From: CAVXUB01 sp963764805
GTDB taxonomy: Bacteria > Actinomycetota > Acidimicrobiia > Acidimicrobiales > Bog-793
DNA length: 64,000 nt
Assembly (NCBI GenBank): GCA_963764805.1
Contig: CAVXUB010000006.1
Coordinates: forward strand, 124,001-188,000
Direction of reading: 5' to 3'
Made by a program: the position numbers and the translations under genes
In this document: positions 1 to 9,122 of the stretch, in pieces
Numbering within the stretch: position 1 is the stretch's first letter
Layout: every line of letters begins with the position of its first letter
Notes under the pieces: model-generated
Told to the model about the DNA's origin: nothing
Databases searched by the model: none
The model's input: the letters and a program-made list of their open reading frames with translations, nothing else

Positions 1-1
1 G

Positions 2-1138
2 ATCCAGGAGACGGTCACGGCGGGACGGACGGTGGAGGCGTTCCGGCTGGGAGGGCGGCGTTTCGAGGAGACCGAGGAGGCGGTGACGGCGTGGGTGGCC
101 AAGTCGAGGTTCACGCTCCGGCTGCGTTGCGTCTACTTCCCGATCGTCGAGGTCGCCTACGTGGTTCCCCTGGTGCTCGCTGTCCTCGTGGGAGGGCTGC
201 TGCACGACCACGGTGTCCTCTCCATCGGCTCCGTCACGGCCGCGGCCCTGTACACGCAGCTGCTCGTCGAGCCGCTGGACGCCCTGCTCGGCTGGATGGA
301 CGTGCTCCAGCTCGGCGGGGCATCGCTCGCCCGCCTGCTCGGCGTCGCCGAGGTCGAGCCGCCGGCGACGACGGACGAAGTGCCCGGCGACGAGCGGGTG
401 GTGGCCGACGGTCTTCACTACGCCTACCGCGACGGGCACGACGTGCTCCACGGCATCGACCTCCGGCTCGAGCCGGGTGACCGCCTGGCCGTCGTGGGCC
501 CGAGCGGTGCCGGCAAGAGCACGCTGGCACTGCTCCTCACCGGGATCCATGAGCCGCGCCTCGGAAGCGTGCGAATCGGAGGCGTCGAGGCGCATGCGCT
601 GCCAACCCTTCGCCTGCGCGAGGAGATCGCGCTCGTGACCCAGGAGCACCACGTGTTCGCCGGCACCCTGCGCCACAACCTCGCCCTGGTAGCCCCCGAT
701 GCCGGCGACGACGTGCTGCTGCAGGCTCTGGCCACAGTCGACGCCGCCGAGTGGGTCGCCCAGTTGCCTGCCGGGCTCGACACCGAGCTCGGCGCGGGCG
801 GGACGGTGCTCACATCCGCCCAGGCGCAGCAGCTGGCGCTGGCGCGTCTCGTCCTCGCCGACCCGCACACCATCGTGCTCGACGAGGCGACCTCCTTGCT
901 CGACCCGCGTGCCGCCCGCCACCTGGAAAGGTCGCTCGGGCGGCTCCTCCAGGGCCGGACCGTCGTGGCGGTGGCCCACAGGCTGCAGACGGCTCATGAC
1001 GCCGATCGCATCGCGGTTGTCGAAGATGGCCGCATCGTCGAGCACGGCGCCCACCACGAACTGCTTGCCGCCGGCGGGACTTACGCCGCGCTCTGGAGGT
1101 CCTGGCAGGGCGAGCCGAGCTCTGAAGACGGCCGCTAG
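2..1138 (+). CDS. ABC exporter, C-terminal part (membrane domain end + ATPase), 5' end outside window
   Basis: The frame is open from base 2, so the gene starts upstream. Numbering from the in-frame GTG at 32, residues 35-110 are the last transmembrane helices of a type IV exporter. The ATPase domain follows, with Walker A GPSGAGKS (156-163), Q-loop TQEHHVF (~203), Walker B IVLDEAT (281-287) and the switch histidine H316. The ABC signature reads LTSAQ (260-264) instead of LSGGQ, so this half may be the degenerate partner of a heterodimer; the partner would lie upstream. The substrate cannot be told. It is convergent with the CDF gene, 27 bp away. Confidence 0.88.
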   Translation: MQETVTAGRTVEAFRLGGRRFEETEEAVTAWVAKSRFTLRLRCVYFPIVEVAYVVPLVLAVLVGGLLHDHGVLSIGSVTAAALYTQLLVEPLDALLGWMDVLQLGGASLARLLGVAEVEPPATTDEVPGDERVVADGLHYAYRDGHDVLHGIDLRLEPGDRLAVVGPSGAGKSTLALLLTGIHEPRLGSVRIGGVEAHALPTLRLREEIALVTQEHHVFAGTLRHNLALVAPDAGDDVLLQALATVDAAEWVAQLPAGLDTELGAGGTVLTSAQAQQLALARLVLADPHTIVLDEATSLLDPRAARHLERSLGRLLQGRTVVAVAHRLQTAHDADRIAVVEDGRIVEHGAHHELLAAGGTYAALWRSWQGEPSSEDGR

Positions 1139-1165
1139 CTCCCGGCGCCCGTCAGGGGCGCGCCT

Positions 1166-2164
1166 CTATCGGGATGCCGCTCCTCCGAGCGGGACTCGTG
1201 CCTCGAAGTGGCAGATCGTGGCGTCGTCGGAGCAAGGCTCACACTCGAGCTCTAGGGTCGCATGAGCGATCTCGAAACGCTGCCCTATCGCCGCCTTCAC
1301 CATCTCACCCACCAGCTGCGCCTCTTCGAGGGTCGGATGGCCGGACAGCACGACGTGCGCCGACAAGGCGCGGACCTCGCTCGAGAGGCTCCAGCAATGG
1401 AGGTCGTGGACGGCCTCGACGCCGGTCGTGGCGGACATCACCTCACTCAGCTCGAGCATGTCGAGGTCGTGCGGCGTCGACTCCAGCAGCACGTCGACGC
1501 TCGCCTTGGCGAGCCTGACCGCCTCTGCTGCTATGAGCACAGCGATCGCGAGCGACACCGCCGGGTCGAGCACCTCCATGTGACGAGAGGCAAGGATCAC
1601 CACACCGGCGCCCACCACTCCGAGCGCCGCCAGGGCATCCCCGCCGAGGTGGAGGACGGTGGCTCGGATGTTGAGGTCCTTGGCACGCGTCCGTCCGGCG
1701 AGCGGCGCCGCGGCGCCGAGGTTCACGAGAGCGGCAGCGGCACCGACACCGATCATCAGCGTTGCGTTCGCATGGGACGGGTGCATGATCCGGCTGACCG
1801 ATGCGAGCACGATGAGCACGGTGACCGCGACGATGACTGCGGCGTTGGCGAGCGCCGTGAGGATCGTCGCCCGGTGGTAGCCGAACGAGCGCTCCGACGT
1901 CGGAGCCCGCAGAGCGAGGCGAGCGGCGACAAGAGCGAGCGTGATGCCGGCGGCGTCGGCGAGGTCGTGCCCGGCGCTCGACCAGAGTGCCGTCGATCGC
2001 GAGAGGGCGGCGGCGATCGCCTCCCCGGCTGCCAGCAAGAGGTTGAGCGCCAGCGCAAGGGCGAGCCTGCGAGTGCGCGAGCTCGTGGCGCTGATGGAGC
2101 TCGGAGTGCTCGAGCTCGTGGCGCTGGTGGAGCTCGGCGCCATGCTGGAGGTGGAAGCGGTCAT
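1166..2164 (-). CDS. Cation diffusion facilitator (CDF) metal efflux protein
   Basis: A 332-residue inner-membrane metal/proton antiporter of the CDF (CzcD/ZitB) family, which exports Zn2+, Cd2+ or similar ions. About six transmembrane helices precede a cytoplasmic domain of about 85 residues. The HxxxD metal sites of helices 2 and 5 are both visible, in GHDLADA and HLGGDAL. The C-terminal domain has HDLHCWSLSS, typical of the regulatory ferredoxin-like fold. The first ~28 residues are almost pure Ser/Thr/Ala low complexity and may not belong to the mature start. It lies downstream of the nucleotidyltransferase on the same strand. The exact metal is not predictable. Confidence 0.9.
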   Translation of the reverse strand: MTASTSSMAPSSTSATSSSTPSSISATSSRTRRLALALALNLLLAAGEAIAAALSRSTALWSSAGHDLADAAGITLALVAARLALRAPTSERSFGYHRATILTALANAAVIVAVTVLIVLASVSRIMHPSHANATLMIGVGAAAALVNLGAAAPLAGRTRAKDLNIRATVLHLGGDALAALGVVGAGVVILASRHMEVLDPAVSLAIAVLIAAEAVRLAKASVDVLLESTPHDLDMLELSEVMSATTGVEAVHDLHCWSLSSEVRALSAHVVLSGHPTLEEAQLVGEMVKAAIGQRFEIAHATLELECEPCSDDATICHFEARVPLGGAASR

Positions 2165-2224
2165 GTCGGTACCACCTCAGGGTACCGAGGCTGTCCTTGC
2201 AGGTCTCGGGAACGGGACCCGGTC

Positions 2225-3118
2225 TCAGGCAGGCCCGGGCACCACGTCACCCGGTCGCCGGCCCGCCAGCGACTTCCTCACGAACTCGAGATCGTCCGGA
2301 TGGGTGATGCCGATGCAGCTGGCGCTCGTCTCGTGCACCTTGACCTGTTCCTCGCCGCTGCGCACTAGACGCCCGACGACTTCGGGCAGCAGCAGTTCCG
2401 GCGGCTTCTCGGCATCGGGCGGAGGCGGTGGAGGGTCGAACTCGTCGAGCGCTCGCTTCAGGCGATCGAGCATCACAGGCTGCATGCCCCAGAGGTTCAT
2501 CGACACCAGCTCGTCGCCCGACAACTTGGCCGGCTCGCTGCCGGGCGAGGAGACCGGGACTCCGAGGAAGCCGCCCTCACAGGCAGTGACCTTCTGTTCC
2601 ACGATCTCCACCAGATCTGCGTCGTCGCTCTGCCTGCAGATCCCCCGTGTGACGGTGGCGTCCGTGAACACAGTGTTCGACAGCCGGTAACCGATCAGCA
2701 GGTGTGGCGCCGGGGCCGCTGCCTGCGTCGCTGCCTCGCTCGCTGCCTTGTCGCTCGCTTTCAGCTGGCTTGCCAGCAGCTCCAGTGCTTCGAGGCCGTA
2801 GAAGTCGTCGGCGTTGGCGATGCCGAAAGGACCGCTCACGTGCGGCGCCGCCGAGTAGACGGCTTGGGCAGTGCCTGCATGGCCCTCCTGGCACACCGCC
2901 TCCCATGGCAGCTCAGCCGGCCAATGGTTGGTGACGTGGTCACGCATCTCGTCCTCGATCTCCTGCCGGATGACGAGGATGATGCGGGTGAACCCGCTGG
3001 ACATCGCGTCGAGGGCCGTATAGTCGATGATCGATTCGCCGTTCGGCCCGACGGGGGCCAGCTGCTTGAGGCCCCCGAAGCGGCGGCCGTGACCGGCGGC
3101 AAGGATGACTAGTTCCAC
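2225..3118 (-). CDS. NTP-transferase family (sugar nucleotidyltransferase-like) protein
   Basis: The N-terminus VELVILAAGHGRRFGGLKQ is the nucleotide-binding loop of the RfbA/GlmU-type fold, and IANADDFYG supplies the metal-binding Asp pair. I chose GTG 3118 because the conserved fold begins there and the NifU-like gene is divergent; GTG 3124 is equally possible. An Ala/Ser/Lys/Thr low-complexity stretch (about 2700-2765) and a run of six prolines (about 2415-2430) interrupt an otherwise normal domain. It probably transfers a nucleotidyl group to a sugar phosphate, but the substrate is unknown. It may be cotranscribed with the downstream CDF gene, 60 bp away. Confidence 0.75.
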   Translation of the reverse strand: MELVILAAGHGRRFGGLKQLAPVGPNGESIIDYTALDAMSSGFTRIILVIRQEIEDEMRDHVTNHWPAELPWEAVCQEGHAGTAQAVYSAAPHVSGPFGIANADDFYGLEALELLASQLKASDKAASEAATQAAAPAPHLLIGYRLSNTVFTDATVTRGICRQSDDADLVEIVEQKVTACEGGFLGVPVSSPGSEPAKLSGDELVSMNLWGMQPVMLDRLKRALDEFDPPPPPPDAEKPPELLLPEVVGRLVRSGEEQVKVHETSASCIGITHPDDLEFVRKSLAGRRPGDVVPGPA

Positions 3119-3232
3119 CCGCACACCATAGGTGAGCAGGTGGAAGGAGAAGGCCAGGGTGACCGAGCGAGAGCAGGCAGAGACCGCAGGCGCAGGCGGG
3201 TAGGCAGTGCCAGTAGTGCCGCCAGCGGTGTT

Positions 3233-3550
3233 GTGGACGCGGAGGAGCGGGTGCGTCGCCAGCAGGCTCTGGATGCGGTCATGGACCTGATGCGCCCTGC
3301 TGTCCAACAGGACGGCGGTGACCTGGTGCTGGTCGACGCCGACTACGACACGGGGGTGCTGCAGGTGCAGCTCGAAGGCGCATGCGGATCGTGCGCCATC
3401 TCGTCGATGACGTTGAAGGGCGGGGTCGAGCGCATCCTGCGCGACCGCCTTCCCTGGGTCACGGAAGTGGTGGGAACTGTGGACGACAGCATCGACTTCG
3501 GCGAGAGCGCGTCCCTCGGCCGGGGCTCGTACGTTCCACGTGGCTACTGA
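3233..3550 (+). CDS. NifU-like C-terminal domain protein (Fe-S cluster scaffold/carrier)
   Basis: A small single-domain protein of about 105 residues matching the NifU C-terminal (Nfu) fold. A helix (LDAVMDLMRPAVQQDGGDL) is followed by strands and the cluster-binding CxxC motif in GACGSCAISSMTLKGGVE. Such proteins carry 4Fe-4S clusters to apoproteins in the cytoplasm. The frame is open back to an ATG at 3140, but the residues before 3233 are Arg-rich and unlike the family, so GTG 3233 is preferred. Its 3' end overlaps the GNAT start by 11 bp, suggesting translational coupling. Confidence 0.85.
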   Translation: MDAEERVRRQQALDAVMDLMRPAVQQDGGDLVLVDADYDTGVLQVQLEGACGSCAISSMTLKGGVERILRDRLPWVTEVVGTVDDSIDFGESASLGRGSYVPRGY

Positions 3551-4154
3551 GGCGACTCCGGACTCGCGCGATCAGCTCGGCTCGATCGAGCTTCGCGTCG
3601 CCCGCTATGACGATCCCGAGGCAGAGCAGCTGGTCTCGAGGATCTTCGGGTACTACAGGGAGCTCTACCACCGACGCGGTGGAGGCGGTGGCGGCGGACG
3701 CGGTGGCGGCGGACGCGGTGGAGGCGGTGGTGGCGTTGGCGAAGGCGGCAGCAACCGGACAAGCGTGCCGGAGGCGTACCTCCCGCCGGAGGGATTGTTC
3801 CTGCTGGCTTTCGAGGGTGGCGAGCCGATCGGTTGCGGGGGGTTTCGCCGCTGCGAGGTAGGCGAGGCGGCCGCAGAGCTGAAGCGCATGTGGGTCGAGC
3901 CGGACCATCGCGGCCGTGGCATCGCCAGGCTGATGCTGGAGGAGCTGGAGCGACGTGCGGAGGCGGTCGGTTACCGCCGGATGATGCTCGACACGGGTCC
4001 CCTACAGACGAGGGCGATCGAGATCTACGAGCAGGCCGGGTACCGCAGGATCCCGAACTACGGGAGGCACGCGGAGAACGAGGTGCTGGTGAGTTTCGCG
4101 AAGGACCTGGATCTGGGGTATCGCGCGAACGCACATAGTCCAAATGGTTGTTAA
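3540..4154 (+). CDS. GNAT family N-acetyltransferase with a glycine-repeat insertion
   Basis: A cytoplasmic acetyl-CoA-dependent N-acetyltransferase. The acetyl-CoA loop is clear (RMWVEPDHRGRGIARLML), followed by the usual YRRMMLDTG strand and AIEIYEQAGYRRI helix/strand. The start is GTG 3540, inside the end of the NifU-like gene. Residues about 45-70 are almost pure Gly/Arg, encoded by a tandem repeat, and separate the first helix from the core; normal GNAT proteins lack this. The stop codon falls inside a perfect hairpin. The acceptor substrate is unknown. Confidence 0.85.
   Translation: MATEATPDSRDQLGSIELRVARYDDPEAEQLVSRIFGYYRELYHRRGGGGGGGRGGGGRGGGGGGVGEGGSNRTSVPEAYLPPEGLFLLAFEGGEPIGCGGFRRCEVGEAAAELKRMWVEPDHRGRGIARLMLEELERRAEAVGYRRMMLDTGPLQTRAIEIYEQAGYRRIPNYGRHAENEVLVSFAKDLDLGYRANAHSPNGC
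3674..3735 (+). repeat. In-frame G-rich minisatellite inside the GNAT gene
   Basis: Repeats of a 15-base unit, ggtggcggcggacgc, and its variants encode Gly/Arg. The length is in frame, so the acetyltransferase stays open. It is one of several low-complexity insertions in this window (see also 5651-5717 and 14648-14715). Confidence 0.8.
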
Positions 4155-4168
4155 ACAACCATTTGGAC
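4138..4168. terminator. Perfect 15-bp hairpin between convergent genes
   Basis: GTCCAAATGGTTGTT and its exact complement are separated by one base. The arm includes the GNAT stop codon (4152-4154). It lies between the convergent GNAT and membrane-protein genes, so a bidirectional transcription end is likely. No long T tract follows, which is common in high-GC actinobacteria. Confidence 0.6.
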
Positions 4169-4195
4169 ACTGCGCGTATTGGTTGTAGGCCCCGC

Positions 4196-4653
4196 CTACT
4201 GCTGCGGCCATCCCTGTGGTGGCTGCGGTGGCTCCGGTGGTGCCTGGTCCTGCGGGTCGGTGCCCGGTGGCTGGCCGTAGGGCTGGGCCGTAAGCCTGGC
4301 CATACGGCGGGCCGTGGCTGGCCGTAGGGCGGCGAGGGTTGGCCGTAGGCGGGCTGGCTCCACTGCTGCCCGTAGCCCTGCCCGTACCCTCCCGGCATAT
4401 AGCCGGGCCCGACCTGGCTCTGCAGCTGGCGGAGCTGCCGCCGTATGGGCCAGTCGGAGTACGCGAACACGAAGAACATGACGATGTTCACGACCGGGAC
4501 GAGCGAGATCAGCACCCACCAGGGTGAGTAGCCGGCCTTCCGGATGATCTGTGCGGAACTGATCAGGAACACGACCGCGATCACGAGCTCGACGATCGCG
4601 AAGATCAGGAGTCCCCCGCTACTGAGGGTGACGTGAGCCTGGGACCCGACCAT
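4196..4653 (-). CDS. Small two-helix membrane protein with Gly/Tyr/Gln/Pro-rich tail (frameshifted)
   Basis: The N-terminal ~70 residues hold two hydrophobic segments (LLIFAIVELVIAVVFLI and WWVLISLVPVVNIVMFFVF) flanking a short basic loop. A cytoplasmic-looking tail rich in GYGQ and YGQP units follows. The frame breaks near 4300; the other frame continues the same composition (AQPYGQPPGTDPQDQ) to a stop at 4196-4198, so one base is probably lost or gained in the repetitive part. Actinobacteria have many such small membrane proteins with Pro/Gln-rich tails of unknown function. ATG 4653 is used. Confidence 0.6.
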
Positions 4654-4717
4654 CGTGCGTACCTCCTCCTCGACGGTTCGTCAGGATGCTAGGTGAGGGG
4701 ACGCCATCGGCGAGGGA

Positions 4718-6575
4718 TCAGCCTGCGGCGGCCAGCACCTCGTCCTCGCCCAGCTGTCCGTAGCGGACGATCGGCTCGAACAGGTCGATCACCGACCGGT
4801 CAGGGTCGCCGATGCCGCGCATCGGCAGCTGCTGCAGCCTGCGGGCAGCGAAACGTCGGGCCACGGCGGCCTTTCGCGCATCGCCGTCACGCTCGAGCGA
4901 CCATGCCGCCTCGTCGATCAACAGTGCGCCCTCCAGCGTGTCCGCCATGAGCTCGGCGAGTCGCCGGATATTGAGCAGTGCCATGTCCTCGGGCGCCCGC
5001 TCGATCCACCGCACGGCCTCCTGCAACTCGGACAGGGCGGCGGCCACGCCGTCGGCTGCCCGCTCCAGGACCTTGTGGCTCCCGGCCCGATCGAGCGAGC
5101 GGGCGATGTGGGCGATCACGGCCCGGTGCGCACCCTCCGAACGCATCGCCCGGCGGACGTCGACGGCGCAGATGTTCTCAGTTCCCTCCCAGATCGTGTG
5201 GCACTGCGCATCCCGCAGCTGGCGGGCCATCGGCCAGTCCTCCATGTAGCCGTTGCCGCCGAGCATCTCGAGCCCCTTCGTCGCCGCCTCCAGACCGATA
5301 CGGCAGCTGCGCATCTTGGCGAGGGGGATGGCGATGCGGCGGAACCTGGCCCCCTCCTCGGCGGAAGCCGCCAGCCGGTTGGAGGCAGCGCACTCGTAGG
5401 TCAGCGCAAGTCCCGCTTCGAGATCGACCAGAAGGTCGACGAGCGTCTCGCGAACGAGCGGATAGCTGTCGATGCGATGACCGAACTGTTGCCGTCGCGA
5501 CCGCGTAGATGGCCGCTTCGAGGAATGACCGGCGATGGATGCCGAGGCTCATCAACGAGACACCGAAACGGCTCCCGTTGACCATCTCCATCATCCGATT
5601 GATTCCCCGCCCGTCCCGGGCGGCGTCGAGAGCCTGCTCTCCCGGTTCCGACGACTCCGACAGCGCCGGTTCCGACTCCGACAGCGCCGACTCCGCCAGC
5701 ACCGGCTCCGCAGCGCCATCGGACGCCGGCTTCGGCTGCGGCCCCGCAAGCCACGCAACGGCACCCTCCAGAGTCACCTCGCCCGTCGGTACTCCGACGG
5801 TGCCGAGCTTGGGCTTCAGGCGCTTGATCAAGAACCCGTTCGTGGAGCCGTCGGGAAGGTGGCGCGGCACGATGAACGTCGCCAGCCCTCTGCTGCCGGC
5901 CGGCGCCCCCTCCGGCCGCGCCAGGATGATGAAGACGTCGGCGTCGACGTTCGAGCAGAAGTGCTTGTCGCCGAATATCCGCCACTCGTCGCCGTCCTGC
6001 ACGGCGCGGCAGGTGTTGGCTCCGACGTCGCTACCGCCCTGCCGCTCGGTCAGGAACATCCCTCCCTCCCACGACTCGTGGGGATCGAGCGAGGTGAGGC
6101 GGCGGAGGATCTCGTCACGCACCGGCAGCGGGGCGTAGCGCTCCACGATGTCGGCTGCGCCGCTGGTCATCCCGAGCGCGCAGTAGATCGCTGTTTCGGC
6201 CTGTGAGACGAGGTAGGAGATGGATGCGGTGACCACTGCCGGCACGTTGCGCCCGGCATGCACCGGCAGCCCGACGAAGCCGGCCCGCACCAGGTCCGCC
6301 TTGTTGGCGAGCCACGTCGGGTGGTGGACGACCTCGTCGATCTCCAGCCCCCAGCGGTCGTACCGGCGAAGCACCGGGCCGTTCTTGTCCGTCTCCTCGG
6401 CGCGGCGGGCGATGGCGCCCCCGACGAGACGGCCGAACTGTGCGACATGCTCCTCGGCGAAGGCTCGGTCGTCGGCTTCGGGGAGCAGGCGGTCGAGGAG
6501 CAGGGCGAGGTTGGGGTCGACGGCGTACCAGTCGAGGCCGATCGCCTGCTCGAACTCGGCATAGTCGGGGAGCAA
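4718..6575 (-). CDS. AidB-like acyl-CoA dehydrogenase (one frameshift near 5512)
   Basis: A flavoprotein of the AidB branch of the acyl-CoA dehydrogenases, which oxidises acyl-CoA thioesters or acts in alkylation stress. Visible features are EEVVHHPTWLAN-like N-terminal helices, MFLTERQGGSDVGANTC for FAD/substrate contact, and GLEMLGGNGYMEDWPMARQ plus IWEGTENI near the end. The start is probably TTG 6575, eight bases after a good GAGGAGG ribosome site. The frame changes near 5512 and then runs cleanly to 4718. A ~45-residue Ser/Glu/Pro/Ala insert sits just before GRGINRMMEMVN, where the family normally has a short loop. It is likely cotranscribed with the upstream aldo/keto reductase. Confidence 0.82.
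5651..5717 (-). repeat. In-frame tandem repeat inside the AidB-like gene
   Basis: Units such as gactccgacagcgcc and ggttccgactccgacagcgcc repeat imperfectly. They encode the Ser/Glu/Ala stretch inserted in a conserved loop of the acyl-CoA dehydrogenase. Confidence 0.7.
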
Positions 6576-6588
6576 GTGGGCAGCCTCC

Positions 6589-7671
6589 TCAGCTGGGCTC
6601 GTCGCTGCCGCCCGCCGAGGCGGCGCGGTGCCCGGGCGGCCTGCGCCTCCGCCAGGTCTGCGACAGCTCGGGGGTGGTCCATCCAGAATCGGCGTCGTTG
6701 AGGTTCGTGCCGGGTGGAACCAGCTGATCGATGCGCTCGAGCGTGTCGTCGTCGAGCTCGACGCCGGCTCCCGCCAACGTGTCGTCCAGCTGTTCCATCG
6801 TGCGGGGCCCGATGATCGCCGAAGTGACCGCCGGGTGGGCGACGGCGAAGGCCATCGCCAGATGATTGAGCGGGACGCCCGCATCGGCTGCGATCTTCGC
6901 CAGCTCCTCGACGATGTCGAGCTTGCGCTGGTTGCCGGGAAGCGACGGATCGAAACGCTGCGGTATTCGGCGCGCCCTCCCCGTCGACATGTCGATCGGC
7001 TTGTCCTTGCGGAACCGCCCCGTCAACCAGCCCCCGGCCAGCGGGCTCCAGACGAGCACCCCCATCCCGTACCGCTCGCAGACGGGCAGCACGCCCGACT
7101 CGATGCCGCGGACGAAGATCGAGTAGGGAGGCTGCTCGGTGCGGAACCTCTCGAGGCCCCGCCGCTCGGACGCCCAGTGCGCCTCGACGATCCGCTCGGG
7201 CGGGAAGGTCGAGCACCCGAAGGCGCGGATCTTGCCTTGCCTGACGAGATCCGTGAGCGCCGACAATGTCTCGTCGATCTCCGTCCGGGGGTCGGGCCGG
7301 TGAATCTGGTAGAGGTCGATCCAATCCGTCTGCAGGCGCCGCAGGCTGTGCTCGACCTCGGCGGCGATCCAGCGGCGGGAGTTCCCCGACCGGTTGGGGC
7401 CGGACCCCATCTGCCCGTGCACCTTGGTGGCGAGCACCACGTCGTCGCGGCGCCCCTTCAGCGCCTTGCCGACGATCTCCTCCGACTCGCCCTGGGAGTA
7501 GACGTCGGCGGTGTCGACGAAGTTGATGCCGCTCTCCAGCGCCTTGTGGATGATCCGGATCGACTCCTCGTGGTCCGGGTTGCCCCACTCCCCGAACATC
7601 ATCGCCCCCAGGCAGTAGGTGCTGACCTGGATACCGGTTCCTCCGAGAGTGCGCATCCTCATGGCTGCCAC
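6589..7671 (-). CDS. Aldo/keto reductase
   Basis: A 360-residue NADPH-dependent oxidoreductase with a TIM-barrel fold. The catalytic tetrad is visible as D53, Y58, K83 and H124 (FVDTADVYSQG, ATKVHG, YQIHRPD). The C-terminal cofactor segment SAIIGPRTMEQLDDTL is intact. It resembles the YajO/Tas-like branch acting on carbonyl compounds; the natural substrate is unknown. The Arg-rich C-terminal ~25 residues look like unconserved extension. It ends about 14 bp before the TTG start of the AidB-like gene on the same strand, suggesting an operon. Confidence 0.9.
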   Translation of the reverse strand: MAAMRMRTLGGTGIQVSTYCLGAMMFGEWGNPDHEESIRIIHKALESGINFVDTADVYSQGESEEIVGKALKGRRDDVVLATKVHGQMGSGPNRSGNSRRWIAAEVEHSLRRLQTDWIDLYQIHRPDPRTEIDETLSALTDLVRQGKIRAFGCSTFPPERIVEAHWASERRGLERFRTEQPPYSIFVRGIESGVLPVCERYGMGVLVWSPLAGGWLTGRFRKDKPIDMSTGRARRIPQRFDPSLPGNQRKLDIVEELAKIAADAGVPLNHLAMAFAVAHPAVTSAIIGPRTMEQLDDTLAGAGVELDDDTLERIDQLVPPGTNLNDADSGWTTPELSQTWRRRRPPGHRAASAGGSDEPS

Positions 7672-7771
7672 TCTACGGACCGATCTGCTGGTCGCGCCTG
7701 CGCGCCGTGACCGTGGCCGTGGCCGTGGCCGTGGACTGGGCCGAGGTCGCTTGCCGGCACATGGCCGGCCG

Positions 7772-9004
7772 CTAGGAGGCCTTCGGCTCCTTGGGAAGTC
7801 CGAGGACCCGTTCAGCGACGATGTTGCGCTGGATCTGAGCCGTGCCTCCCCAGATGGTCTCCGATCGGGAGAAGAAGAAGGAGGCCTGCAGGGCGCTCAC
7901 CGGGTATCCGGGGCGCTGCTTGCGTGGCCCCACGCCTGGTACGAACTCCTCGCCGTCGCCGCCTCCTGTGAGGATCTGGCCCTCCATGCCGAGGATGTCC
8001 ATCGCCAGCTCCATCACGTCGCGGTGGTACTCGGACCAGTACATCTTGTTGGTGGCGCCGAGGGCGACCGCGGAGCCGTCCCCGCGGAGAGTCGAGGTCA
8101 GCGTTCGCAGCCCGTTGATCTCCATGATCTTCACCCTCGACCAGGCGGCCGCCAATCCTTGACGCACTATCGGGTCCGAGGCCTTTCCGTTCTTGCGAGC
8201 CTTCTCGATGATGTAGTCGAGCTCCTTGGAGAAGCGGCGGTGACCGGTCGTGGCCGACGTCCCCCGCTCGAACCCGAGCGTCGTCATCGCCACCTGCCAG
8301 CCGTTGTTGAGGCCCCCGACGACGTTCTCCTTCGGGCACCTGGCGTTGGTGAAGAAGACCTCGTTGAACTCCGCCGAGCCGTCGATCTGGGCGATCGGGC
8401 GCACCTCGACACCCTCCTGACGCATCGGCACCAGGAGGTAGGAGATCCCAGCGTGCCTCGGAGCGTCGGGATCGGTGCGGCAGAGGAGGAAGACGTAGTC
8501 GGCGTAATGCGCCTGGGTGGTCCAGACCTTCTGCCCGTTGATCACCCACTCGTCGCCGTCGAGCTCCGCCCGGGTCTTGAGCGAGGCGAGATCCGAACCG
8601 GCGTCCGGCTCGGAGAACCCCTGGCACCAGGAGATCTCGCCGGAGAGGATCTTCGGCAGGAAGAACCTCTTCTGCTCCTCGGTCCCCCACTTGAGGATCG
8701 TCGGTCCGACGAGCGTGTCGCCGAAGAAGTCGGCGCGCATGGGAGCGCCGACACGGGAGAACTCCTCTGCCAGCACCACCGACTCGAGCGTGGACAGTCC
8801 CTTCCCGCCGTACTCGGTGGGCCACGATGCGCATATCCAACCGCCCTCGTGGAGCCTGCCGGTCCAGTTCTTGTTGAACTCCGCCCGCTCCTCGGGAGAC
8901 ATCGAGAAGCCCTCCTCGCCCCATCCTTCGGGCAGGTTCTCCTCCAGCCAGCTCCTGACGACCCCGCGAAACTCTTCCACTTCCGGCGGATAAGTCATCT
9001 GCAT
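7772..9004 (-). CDS. Acyl-CoA dehydrogenase (FadE family)
   Basis: A 410-residue FAD enzyme for the first step of fatty-acid or related acyl-CoA beta-oxidation. It has the full domain order: N-terminal helices, FAD strand CQGFSEPDAGSDLASLKT, VWTTQAHYADYVFLL, the long C-terminal helices, and ETIWGGTAQIQRNIVAERVL at the end. The frame is intact. The start is ATG 9004 (MQMTYPPEVEEF). A short ccgtgg tandem repeat (about 7705-7735) lies between it and the aldo/keto reductase. The substrate chain length cannot be inferred. Confidence 0.92.
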   Translation of the reverse strand: MQMTYPPEVEEFRGVVRSWLEENLPEGWGEEGFSMSPEERAEFNKNWTGRLHEGGWICASWPTEYGGKGLSTLESVVLAEEFSRVGAPMRADFFGDTLVGPTILKWGTEEQKRFFLPKILSGEISWCQGFSEPDAGSDLASLKTRAELDGDEWVINGQKVWTTQAHYADYVFLLCRTDPDAPRHAGISYLLVPMRQEGVEVRPIAQIDGSAEFNEVFFTNARCPKENVVGGLNNGWQVAMTTLGFERGTSATTGHRRFSKELDYIIEKARKNGKASDPIVRQGLAAAWSRVKIMEINGLRTLTSTLRGDGSAVALGATNKMYWSEYHRDVMELAMDILGMEGQILTGGGDGEEFVPGVGPRKQRPGYPVSALQASFFFSRSETIWGGTAQIQRNIVAERVLGLPKEPKAS

Positions 9005-9122
9005 GCCGGCAGGCTACCGGCCTGCGGCCTTGATCCGCATCCCCCGGATCAACCGGCGTCACCACCGGCGGCGGGCCCTGCACCCCTTGTAGTCTGGGGA
9101 AACAGCAATCCGAGGAGGAGCC

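Noticed and set aside
3140..3232. An N-terminal extension of the NifU-like protein
   Set aside because: The residues are Arg-rich, unconserved and overlap the promoter region of the divergent nucleotidyltransferase, so GTG 3233 was preferred.
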